Source: Burkholderia sp. 4M9327F10
GTDB lineage: Bacteria; Pseudomonadota; Gammaproteobacteria; Burkholderiales; Burkholderiaceae
Assembly: GCF_005503145.1 (NCBI RefSeq)
Contig: NZ_SCNV01000014.1
Span: forward strand, 94,438 to 158,437
Direction of reading: 5' to 3'
DNA length: 64,000 nucleotides
The notes beneath the pieces were generated by a model. The model did not search any database. It saw only the letters and a list, made by a program, of their open reading frames with translations, and had not been told where the DNA came from. Positions 55,817 through 63,943 of this stretch are shown here, piece by piece. The position numbers were made by a program, and so were the translations under genes. Numbering within the stretch: the stretch's first letter is position 1; each line of letters begins with the position of its first letter.

Positions 55817-57946
55817 TCAGCTGTTCTGAAGCGAGACCAGGTGAGAGTAATAGCCACCTAACTCGATCAGTTGTTCGTGGCCTCCGCGCTCGACAATCTT
55901 TCCCTTGTCCATCGCGACAATGTGATCGGCATGCCGGACGGACGTCAATCTGTGCGCAATAATGATTACGGTGCGCCCCTGACACATCGCACGCATGTTG
56001 TTCTGGATGACCCGCTCGGTTTCAAAATCGAGCGCACTGGTCGCTTCGTCGAATATGAGAATGCGCGGATTAGTCACCAATGCGCGCGCGATCGCGATGC
56101 GCTGCCGTTGACCACCAGAGAGATTTGAACCGTGCTCGCCCACTGTCGTGTCATAACCTTCGGACATCTCCGAAATGAAGTCGTGCGCACCGGCGAGGCG
56201 GGCCGCGTTCATGACCACTTCTAGCGAGATACCAGGGTCGGTCACGGCGATGTTGTCGCGGATTGACCGGTTGAACAACAGGTTCTCCTGGAGAACGACG
56301 CCAATCTGTCGCCTTAGCCACGCGGGATCTGCGAGTGCGAGATCGATTCCGTCGATGCGGACCCGCCCATGCTCCGGAATGTAAAGACGCTGTAGCAGCT
56401 TGGTCAGGGTGCTTTTCCCCGATCCTGAGCGGCCAACGATGCCGATGACCTCACCTGCACGGATGTCGAGAGAAACATCATTGAGAATCGTCGGACCATC
56501 CGCGCGGTACCGGAAACGAATGTTCTGGAAACTGATGTCACCCTTGACAGCGGGCAACGCCTGACGGCTTTGCGGCACTTCTGTACGGGTGTTAAGAATG
56601 TCACCGAGCCGTCCCATGGAGATACCAATCTGCTGGAAATCCTGCCAGAGCTGGGCGAGGCGCAAAACGGGCGCTGCGACCCGTTGGGACATCATGTTAA
56701 AGGCGATGAGCTCGCCTACCGAGAGCTTGCCGTCGATCACCAGTTTTGCGCCGAAAAAGAGTGTGCACAGTGTCACGAGCTTGCCGACTAGCTGGATAAG
56801 CTGCTGTCCGATATTTCCAAGTTCGCTTACGCGAAATCCTGCCGCCACATAGGCAGCAAGCTGGTTGTCCCAGCGCCGGGTAAATTGCGGTTCGACAGCC
56901 ATTGACTTCACCGTCTCCGCGCCTGAGATGGTTTCGACCAGGAAAGACTGGTTGTCGGCGCTACGTGCGAATTTCTCGTTCAGGCGGCGGCGCAGCACTG
57001 GATTAAGTGTCATCGAGATTGCGGCGTATACAGGCAGTGAAATGACTACGATGAGTGTCAGCCATACGCTGTATACGGCCATGACGGTCAGAAAAATGAA
57101 GGAGAAAAACAGGTCGATGACTGCAGTCACTGCCTGTCCGGTCAGGAAGCTGCGGATATTCTCAAGCTCACGCACACGTGCGACGGTGTCCCCTACGCGT
57201 CGCGAACCAAAATAGTCCAGCGGAAGCGCGAGCAGATGCCGGAAGAGCCGAGCACCCAGCTCAACGTCGATGCGGTTCGCCGTATGCGAAAACACATAGT
57301 TGCGTAGCCCAGTCAGCGAGATCTCGAATATCGAACTGACGAAAAGCGCGATACACACGACATTCAACGTGTTGAACGCACGGTTGACCAGCACCTTGTC
57401 CATGACTACCTGGAACATCAGCGGTGACACCAGACCGAATAGCTGCAAGATAGCGGAGACCAGCAGCACTTCGAGCAGCAGTCGCCGGTATTTGACGACC
57501 GCGGGGATGAACCAGGAAAAGTCAAATCGCGCGAGCTCGCCAGCGAGGGACGCACGGGACGCAAACAGCAGCATCTGGCCGTCACAACGCGCTATCACTT
57601 CGTCAGGGGAGCTCGCGGCAGTCCCGCTTGCGCCTGAGTCAAGTATGAGAGCGCGTTCCGAATTGCAACCTGCAACGATGAAGTGTCGACCGTCCCGGTC
57701 AAGTGCAAGGGCGGGAAAAGGTGTTCGGGGCAGGCGGTCGGTTGAAACCCTCACCTTGCGCGTCTTGAGGCCTAGCGAACGGGCGGAGAGCGCCAGTTCA
57801 CTGTCGTTAAACGCGTCAGACTTAATACCGGCAGCGTGACGCAGTTGTTCAGCGTCAGCCGCGATGCCATGGAAGCGGGCGATCAGCACGAGCGCGGCAA
57901 GTCCGGGGTCGCTCTCTGCAGCAACATTGTTTTCTTGGTCAGCCAT
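55817..57946 (-). CDS. HlyB-type ABC exporter (permease-ATPase with C39-like domain)
   Basis: A 709-residue type I secretion ATPase. The N-terminal ~130 residues form a C39-like domain where the usual DCG of cysteine peptidases is DPG (SDPGLAALVLIARFHG), so it should bind but not cleave substrate, as in HlyB. About six membrane helices follow. The ATPase has Walker A GRSGSGKST, signature LSGGQRQRIAIARAL, Walker B ILIFDEATSALD and the H-loop IAHRLTSVRHAD. Uncleaved C-terminal signals, not double-glycine leaders, are therefore expected for its substrate. There is no clear ribosome site before ATG 57946, which directly follows two stem-loops. Confidence 0.95.
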   Translation of the reverse strand: MADQENNVAAESDPGLAALVLIARFHGIAADAEQLRHAAGIKSDAFNDSELALSARSLGLKTRKVRVSTDRLPRTPFPALALDRDGRHFIVAGCNSERALILDSGASGTAASSPDEVIARCDGQMLLFASRASLAGELARFDFSWFIPAVVKYRRLLLEVLLVSAILQLFGLVSPLMFQVVMDKVLVNRAFNTLNVVCIALFVSSIFEISLTGLRNYVFSHTANRIDVELGARLFRHLLALPLDYFGSRRVGDTVARVRELENIRSFLTGQAVTAVIDLFFSFIFLTVMAVYSVWLTLIVVISLPVYAAISMTLNPVLRRRLNEKFARSADNQSFLVETISGAETVKSMAVEPQFTRRWDNQLAAYVAAGFRVSELGNIGQQLIQLVGKLVTLCTLFFGAKLVIDGKLSVGELIAFNMMSQRVAAPVLRLAQLWQDFQQIGISMGRLGDILNTRTEVPQSRQALPAVKGDISFQNIRFRYRADGPTILNDVSLDIRAGEVIGIVGRSGSGKSTLTKLLQRLYIPEHGRVRIDGIDLALADPAWLRRQIGVVLQENLLFNRSIRDNIAVTDPGISLEVVMNAARLAGAHDFISEMSEGYDTTVGEHGSNLSGGQRQRIAIARALVTNPRILIFDEATSALDFETERVIQNNMRAMCQGRTVIIIAHRLTSVRHADHIVAMDKGKIVERGGHEQLIELGGYYSHLVSLQNS

Positions 57947-57953
57947 GGAGATT

Positions 57954-57975
57954 GCAGGTCTCGCGTGAGACCTGC
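57954..57975 (-). promoter_or_regulatory. Intercistronic stem-loop directly upstream of the ABC exporter start
   Basis: GCAGGTCTC, loop GCGT, GAGACCTGC: a perfect 9-bp stem ending eight bases upstream of the exporter ATG on the minus strand. It would occupy the ribosome-binding region of that gene. Confidence 0.75.
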
Positions 57976-57992
57976 GAAATACGCGTTAATGA

Positions 57993-58020
57993 AATGCCCG
58001 CAACCCAGGTCGCGGGCATT
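57993..58020 (-). promoter_or_regulatory. Intercistronic stem-loop after the secreted repeat protein gene
   Basis: AATGCCCGC, a 10-base loop, GCGGGCATT, 12 bases after the stop of the secreted protein gene on the minus strand. It has only a weak T tail (TTCATTAACG), so partial termination or 3'-end protection of the upstream message is plausible. Confidence 0.7.
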
Positions 58021-58032
58021 GTGCACAGCCGT

Positions 58033-61000
58033 TTAGTGCGAACTGGCGGCCAGGACCATGTGGTGCTGGCCGTGCTCGTCGTGCATCAGGTTCGTGCTGC
58101 CAGCAGGCTGAGGGTTGAAAGACGCCATTCCAGCGATCAGCTGGTTGAGCCGGTGATCGACAAACGCCTGGCTGGTGACCGATGCATTCCCACCCGCTGC
58201 AGTCGATTGAATCGATCCTGGGTTGAACTGCAGCGCGACCCCGGCGACATCTCCCGTGCTGCCATCTGTTCTTGTGAATGTGCTGTTGGCCAGAATGACG
58301 TTGCCGTTCTGACTGACCTCTTCGGCAGTGGCGTTCAGGTTGATCGAACTAATGCCAAGTTGGCCTAGCGTAAATAACTGGTCTGGCTGCCCGTTGCCGA
58401 TGTCTACCAGCACCCTCAACTGACTCCATGCACTATCGCTGGCGTTCAGTACGCCATCGCCGTTACTGTCGAGTGCATCTAGCGCAGCGAAGCCGGATAC
58501 AAGGTCTGCATCATCAGTCGCCGAGTTGGGGTTTGCCGGGTCATAGACCAGCATGCCTTCGCCCGGGGTCATCCATGCGGTCTGTACCGACTGGCCGTCG
58601 TTCTGCATGTCAAAGTAGGTGGTTGAACCCGTAACGGATGTCGTCTGGACCTGGCCACCGCTCAGATTCAATATGACCGGATCGTCTGTGCCATCGTCAG
58701 GGGGCGGGTCCGTGTCACCATCGTCGTCATAATCTCCCCCGCCATCCGACGTAGCACCATTGCTATTGATGTCGTAGTTGGTGCCATCCGATAGATCGTC
58801 GCCGTTCAAGAAGTCATCGCTACCCGATGCGACTACTGAAGTGTTGTCCCCAGCGTTGGCAGTGTCACTTGAACCAGACAGGTCAATGTCGGTGTCGTAC
58901 GCCGTGTTCGACGCCCAGGCGGTGCTATCGCTCCCAGTGACATTGATCTGGTCGTCAGAGCTCAAGGCGTCGCCGTGAGAATCGTTACCATAAACGTCAA
59001 CCGTATCGTGCCCCGCGTCAGCTACCCCGCTATTGTCCGACCCCGAAACGTATGCAGTGTCGTCACCCCCGGTTAGATCGATGTTGGAATTTGTAGCGGT
59101 GCTCGAAGTCCATCCGGTGCTGTTGCTTCCCGTTACGTCGATCGTATCGCTTGAGCTTAATGCATCGCCATGAGAATCGTTGCCGTAGACGTTCACCAAG
59201 TCACCCGACGCGCTCGCTATTCCGGTATTGTCCGACCCCGAGATATCGGCAGTATCGATGCTTCCGGTCAGATCGATGTTGGCATTGGTTGCAGTGCTTG
59301 AGCTCCATCCGGTGCTGTTGTTTCCGGTGACGTCAATCTGATCGTTAGCACTTAACGCATCACCGTTGGAGTCGTTGCCGTAAACGTTCACCAGATCACC
59401 CGACCCGTCTGCTATTCCGACATTGCCCGACCCCGAGATATCCGCAGTATCGCTGCTCCCGGTCAGATCGACGTTGGCATTCGTGGCGGCGCTTGAGCTC
59501 CATCCGGTGCTGTTGTTCCCGGTGACGTCAACCTGATCGTTCGCACTTAACGCGTCGCCGTTGGAGTCGTTGCCGTAAACGTTCACCAGGTCACCCGACC
59601 CGTCTGCTATTCCGACATTGCCCGACCCCGAGATATCCGCAGTATCGCTGCTCCCGGTCAGATCGATGTTGGCATTCGTGGCAGCGCTTGAGCTCCATCC
59701 GGTGCTGTCGCTCCCGGTGACGTTGATCTGATCGTTCGCACTTAACGCGTCGCCATGGGAGTCAGTACCGTACACATATACCGTTTCATTCGAACCCGAG
59801 GCAACGCCGGTGTTACCCGTGCCGTCAACGTACGCGATGTCTCCGGAGCCCTGCACGGTAAGACTCGCGTTCGTGGCCGCGGTTGAACTCCAGGCGGTGC
59901 TGTTGCTACCACTAACTACCACGGAATCACTGGAGCCAAGCGCATCGCCGCCGGAGCTATTCCCCGTCACTTGTATCGAGTCGCCTGAACCGGATGCTAT
60001 GCCGGCATTCCCAGTCCCTCCAACGGTGGCGGAGTCACTTGTGCCCTGCAAATTCAAAGACGCATTGGTCGCTGCACTTGAACTGGATAGCGCGTCGTCG
60101 CTACCGGTCGCATTCACGATGTCGCCCGAACCCGCGACATTCCCCTGATCGCTTGTTCCCTGCAGATTGATTACGTCGCTCGCGCCCGTAGCGTTGGCGA
60201 TGTCGCTCGCGCCGTTAAGCGTCGCGGTGGTGCCAGTACCCAGGGTGACCGTATCTGATCCACCCGTAAAGGTAGCCTGTGAGTCAGCCCCAAGGGTGAT
60301 CTGATCGCCGGTAGCGCTCACCGCGTCGCCAGTTCCGGTGAGAGTCACCTGCGTACTGGTGCCGAGGTTGACCTGGGCTCCACTTGCGTCCAGCGTATCG
60401 CCGGTGCCAGTAACGGTTGCAGTCGCATCACTTCCAGCGCTTATGCCGTCGTCGTTGCCCGCTATATCGAACGAGCTTCCGGTGCCCGCACTCACGCTGT
60501 CGCTGCTGCCGTCGATGGTGATGTTGTCGCTCGCCGCGCCGACGATGGTGTCGTTGGAGCCGTCGATCGTGACCGAACTATCTGCCGTGAGGGTGATGGT
60601 GGCGTTGCTCAGGTCAATCACGTCGCCCGAGGCAGCTGCGACATTGTCACCTGTACCCGAGATGGTTGCCTGGCTGTCGGCGGCGAGATCAATCGTGCTG
60701 CCAGAAGCCGTGACGGAATCACTTTGCCCGCTGACGTCAATCGTGCTATCGGTTCCGGCGGTAACGGTATTGCCGCTGCCATCCAGTGTGATGCTATCGC
60801 TCGTGCTGGCCGTCACCGTGTTGTCCGATCCGCTCAAAGTTGCCTGATTGCCCGACGCAATCGACACCGTGCTGTTCGAGACATTTGCCGTGTCACCAGT
60901 GCCTATGAGGCTGTACTGACCCGCGGTGGCATCCAGCGTCACGTTGCTACCTGAGACCGTCAGATTATCGCCGGTCGTGCCAGTTACAGTGCCGCCGCCA

Positions 61001-62550
61001 TTGACACTGGTCACAGTCAGGCTGTTGTTGATGCCCAGATCAACCATGGTCGTGGCGTCGCCCAGCAGCGCCGTGACATCCGTCGCGCCCGCGAGATTCA
61101 GGGTGTCGGCATTGGTGCCCGTGCCTTCGAGCGTGAACGTGCTGCCCGAGGCACTGCCATCCGCTGAGATAGTGTTGCCGCCACCGCTAATCGTCGCATC
61201 GGTGCCATTAGCAAGGGCGATCGTGTTGCCGGTGGTCGTGACACTGCTGCCCGAGCCATTGATATCGATGATATTTCCGGTACCGGTTATGGTTCCGCCC
61301 GATCCGGCTTCGAAAGTAACCGTCGACCCGCCCGCACTGGTTAGATCGACATCATACCCAACACCCGTTAGCTGAAAGTTATCGCCGGCCTGAGCGTTGA
61401 TGACATGATCGCCGTTCAGGATCGTCGTATCGTAGTTTTCCCCGTTGATGTCGATTACGTTGGCGTTCGTGGTCAAGGTTATGCCTGACGCGTTGACATC
61501 AGCAGGAGTATCAACGCTCGCAACTGTATCAACTTCAGTAGAACCGTCGCTTGAGAATTGCTGCGTTGACACAACACTGCCGGTGCCGTCGGTCATCGTC
61601 GCGGAATAACTGCCGTCAGCATTGTGGCTATAGGTGATGGTTGAGACGATACTCCCAGACCCATCAGTATATTGAGCAGAGCTAATCTGGGAATTCGAGA
61701 AATTTATTGTCTCCTGCTCTCCCGATGAAAACGTCAATGTAGAGGCACTGAGGGCACCCGTATCCGGATCATAGTTGGTAGAGATGTTGGTTATATCCGC
61801 ATCTGAAGATCCCTGAAGCCCGAGATTGATCTGAGAAGCTGTCGGGTTAAAATAGTGATCTACTGCAACTGCATTTGCTGCGTAGTATTGCGCAAATGTA
61901 TAGCTCCCACCATTTCCGTCTGGAAGCGCCGGAAAATTCCCCATAATGCCGGATACAGATTCAACAAACACGCCGTAGTCATCGGCCGGCGGAACTCCGT
62001 TCGCTTTATCGGTGGCATATGCTGAGTCAAACGCCGCCTGGAGTGCCCCATTTGCATTATTAGGGCCATCTCCATTGAGATTTATCTTAGTTCCTGTCGC
62101 CGCCATAATTTCTTGCTGCACGACGTAGTTATTTGCGGCAGACTCTTGCTCTCCTATTACCCCAGAGATGGCAGCAATCTGACTGTAGCTAGGATCATTC
62201 GGCGAAAGCGACAGCGACTGATACAAATTCTGATCACCTGAATAATTGTCAACATGCCCCAGTTCGTAGCTCAGATCGGTGATCAGATTGTTATTGGTAT
62301 CACTATAATTTTCCAACCTCGTCGACCCAAAATCGATCTGAAGTTGTCCCGATGAATTCGGTACAGTTTGCAACACGTTGGGCTGCGCCGAGTCCAAGGA
62401 GAACGGCAAGGCCTTCCCCTGATCAATTGCGGTTTGGTAATTGTTTAACTCTTGAACCAGCGTCGGGCTCGAATTTATTAGAGCCAAGGTGGCCGCAGAC
62501 GGCGTCCCAATTGACTGCCACATAGTCTCATTGCCAGTTATTGCCGTCAT
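58033..62550 (-). CDS. Giant acidic repeat protein, predicted type I secretion substrate
   Basis: About 1505 residues, without any cysteine seen and with only a handful of Lys and Arg. Residues ~1-240 form a unique globular part with SYELGH (94-99) and EQESAANNYVVQQEI (~135-148), resembling a zincin with a changed first ligand. Residues ~360-810 are degenerate ~20-residue Gly/Thr/Ser/Asp repeats (TVTGTGDTLDASGAQVNLG type) predicted to form a beta-helix. Residues ~815-1210 are six 65-residue repeats. A poly-Asp/Pro linker follows at ~1270. The C-terminal region carries DALDSNGDGVLNASDSAW (calcium-loop-like) and QLFTLGQLGISSINL, as in other type I substrates, and ends in MASFNPQPAG and a His-rich tip. 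ATG 62550 with GAGGA six bases upstream is used. Confidence 0.88.
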   Translation of the reverse strand: MTAITGNETMWQSIGTPSAATLALINSSPTLVQELNNYQTAIDQGKALPFSLDSAQPNVLQTVPNSSGQLQIDFGSTRLENYSDTNNNLITDLSYELGHVDNYSGDQNLYQSLSLSPNDPSYSQIAAISGVIGEQESAANNYVVQQEIMAATGTKINLNGDGPNNANGALQAAFDSAYATDKANGVPPADDYGVFVESVSGIMGNFPALPDGNGGSYTFAQYYAANAVAVDHYFNPTASQINLGLQGSSDADITNISTNYDPDTGALSASTLTFSSGEQETINFSNSQISSAQYTDGSGSIVSTITYSHNADGSYSATMTDGTGSVVSTQQFSSDGSTEVDTVASVDTPADVNASGITLTTNANVIDINGENYDTTILNGDHVINAQAGDNFQLTGVGYDVDLTSAGGSTVTFEAGSGGTITGTGNIIDINGSGSSVTTTGNTIALANGTDATISGGGNTISADGSASGSTFTLEGTGTNADTLNLAGATDVTALLGDATTMVDLGINNSLTVTSVNGGGTVTGTTGDNLTVSGSNVTLDATAGQYSLIGTGDTANVSNSTVSIASGNQATLSGSDNTVTASTSDSITLDGSGNTVTAGTDSTIDVSGQSDSVTASGSTIDLAADSQATISGTGDNVAAASGDVIDLSNATITLTADSSVTIDGSNDTIVGAASDNITIDGSSDSVSAGTGSSFDIAGNDDGISAGSDATATVTGTGDTLDASGAQVNLGTSTQVTLTGTGDAVSATGDQITLGADSQATFTGGSDTVTLGTGTTATLNGASDIANATGASDVINLQGTSDQGNVAGSGDIVNATGSDDALSSSSAATNASLNLQGTSDSATVGGTGNAGIASGSGDSIQVTGNSSGGDALGSSDSVVVSGSNSTAWSSTAATNASLTVQGSGDIAYVDGTGNTGVASGSNETVYVYGTDSHGDALSANDQINVTGSDSTGWSSSAATNANIDLTGSSDTADISGSGNVGIADGSGDLVNVYGNDSNGDALSANDQVDVTGNNSTGWSSSAATNANVDLTGSSDTADISGSGNVGIADGSGDLVNVYGNDSNGDALSANDQIDVTGNNSTGWSSSTATNANIDLTGSIDTADISGSDNTGIASASGDLVNVYGNDSHGDALSSSDTIDVTGSNSTGWTSSTATNSNIDLTGGDDTAYVSGSDNSGVADAGHDTVDVYGNDSHGDALSSDDQINVTGSDSTAWASNTAYDTDIDLSGSSDTANAGDNTSVVASGSDDFLNGDDLSDGTNYDINSNGATSDGGGDYDDDGDTDPPPDDGTDDPVILNLSGGQVQTTSVTGSTTYFDMQNDGQSVQTAWMTPGEGMLVYDPANPNSATDDADLVSGFAALDALDSNGDGVLNASDSAWSQLRVLVDIGNGQPDQLFTLGQLGISSINLNATAEEVSQNGNVILANSTFTRTDGSTGDVAGVALQFNPGSIQSTAAGGNASVTSQAFVDHRLNQLIAGMASFNPQPAGSTNLMHDEHGQHHMVLAASSH
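58850..60110. repeat. 195-bp tandem repeats (about six units) in the giant secreted protein gene
   Basis: The segment CCATCCGGTGCTGTTG and its variants recur at 58915, 59110, 59305, 59500, 59695 and 59890, exactly 195 bases apart, so each unit encodes 65 residues. The three central units are nearly identical and the outer ones are diverged, the usual pattern of expansion from the middle. Confidence 0.92.
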
Positions 62551-62589
62551 TGTCACTCCTCAAGTTACATTATTTAATAAAAATTAAAA

Positions 62590-63276
62590 CTAGAAAATTT
62601 CGGGTGAGAAATCATTTTGATCAAGAACAACAGTATTTACACATATCTCCCCGGCACGCGTCGACTCAATACGCATCACGATATGATTATTCATGTCGCC
62701 AGTGCGATACCTCACACTAAACCCCCCTCTTGATTCAGAATAATAAGCATCTTTAAAATGCATTTTTACGTCGGCAAGTTTGATGCAAACATATTTTATA
62801 TTTAAATTTATACTTAGCGATGCCGCAATATGCATGGGATTTTTTTCGTCAATTACATATGGGTTGTAGCATTTTGATGTAGCCGGAAACGGCTGAGGCG
62901 CAAGGTAGGCTGGCTCGCTATCATAGCGATAGCGCCGCCCCTTCCAGATTCTTGCATCTGTGTACGACGGTAACGCACATGCATATATCATGTCTCCACG
63001 CCCACTTTCCAACTCGCCGCCTACAAGGCGAACATCAAGGACCCTGGAAATGTATGCATCGTCGTCAAGACGAGCATGCTTCAAAAGCAACTCTATCTTT
63101 GTCAGCACCATGTCAGCATTCGATGTCACCAACCCCTTACCACCGGATTTATCATCGGCCTTGCCCGAACTTAATAAATTCGGGGTGGAAGCGGCGCACC
63201 CTGAAATCACAAATATAATAAGGATGCAAGATCGAATATTCTTTAAAAAATTTACACATCGTGCAATTAGATCCAT
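62590..63276 (-). CDS. Lipoprotein of unknown function, first gene of the secretion locus
   Basis: A 228-residue predicted lipoprotein. The signal SCILIIFVISGC gives lipobox ISGC with Cys27; +2 is Ala, so outer-membrane sorting is expected. The mature part has four further cysteines in pairs or singly (YACALPS, SKCYNPY, KYVCIKLA, GEICVNT), consistent with two disulfides. I recognise no family. It is A+T-richer than everything else in the window and ends 39 bases before the giant protein gene on the same strand, so it is probably co-expressed with it. A role in anchoring, folding or immunity is a guess. Confidence 0.75.
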   Translation of the reverse strand: MDLIARCVNFLKNIRSCILIIFVISGCAASTPNLLSSGKADDKSGGKGLVTSNADMVLTKIELLLKHARLDDDAYISRVLDVRLVGGELESGRGDMIYACALPSYTDARIWKGRRYRYDSEPAYLAPQPFPATSKCYNPYVIDEKNPMHIAASLSINLNIKYVCIKLADVKMHFKDAYYSESRGGFSVRYRTGDMNNHIVMRIESTRAGEICVNTVVLDQNDFSPEIF

Positions 63277-63778
63277 AATTTATCTCTATTTACTCGCTTG
63301 CTATTGTCGAAAATTTCAGCCACGTCCGGGCACAGCGAGGACCCAACCGCGAAAACGCGACTTAAGAGGGCCTCGAAGGCAATACGTTCCCGTGTAAAGT
63401 GGTTTTTAAAATTTCGGCCGTTGTCGCAGTGGCATTGCTGCGTAAATCTAGGCACCGGACTGTGAATTGACGTTTACACGCGGCGGTGAGTACAACATTA
63501 ACTGCGGTGTAAAAATCATCAAAGACGATCGCAAAGCGCACAGTTTAATTTGCACGATCATCAAAATCCAAAATAAACAATACGAGTCCCATGGACACCA
63601 ACTCTGAAAATTACGTTTTTATTTCGGCATTCTTTCAAATAAATTTATTCCATTCCCTTACTGTTTCATACTAAGTATGTCTCCGCCCGGAAGTCAAGTA
63701 TTATCAAATAACAGATTTTTTCAAAGTCTCACATGATGCAAATCACATACTTTCCGCGCACGCAAACGTTTTACAAAA
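63277..63778. other. A+T-rich upstream region of the secretion locus
   Basis: These 502 bases contain no gene I can support; a 62-codon minus-strand frame overlapping the lipoprotein start looks random. An inverted pair CGTGTAAA (63391-63398) and TTTACACG (63473-63480), plus GGTGTAAA near 63506, could be regulatory or old mobile-element ends. The promoter of the locus should be here, but I cannot pick one with confidence. Confidence 0.5.
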
Positions 63779-63889
63779 CTAGAACAAACCCGCCGGCTCC
63801 GCCATTTCATTCCAGCTATAAATGACGATTTCCTTACGGGCCGCACCCTTGCCATCTCCGACGGCGTAATGGATGTTCGCGGTCTCAAT
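63779..63889 (-). pseudogene. C-terminal gene fragment next to an IS element
   Basis: A minus-strand frame ending TAG at 63779 encodes ETANIHYAVGDGKGAARKEI followed by VIYSWNEMAEPAGLF. It has coding-like codon use and runs straight into the IS end at 63890, so it looks like the tail of a gene cut by the insertion. I do not recognise the protein family. Confidence 0.5.
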
Positions 63890-63907
63890 GGCGTTGTTGC
63901 ATAAATC
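63890..63907. mobile_element. Terminal inverted repeat of an IS5-family element
   Basis: GGCGTTGTTGCATAAATC matches the GGCnTTGTTGCATAAATC type ends of the IS903/IS5 group, as known for that family. The element extends beyond the right edge of the window. Confidence 0.75.
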
Positions 63908-63943
63908 GAATTTGAAGGCAAAGGTGGACCTTTGATGCTGACT

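Noticed and set aside
58850..60110. Regular repeats considered as a CRISPR array
   Set aside because: The 195-bp period is continuous coding sequence with no short repeat/unique spacer alternation and no cas genes nearby.
63267..63455. A 62-codon minus-strand frame overlapping the lipoprotein start
   Set aside because: No ribosome site or conserved feature; more likely leader DNA.
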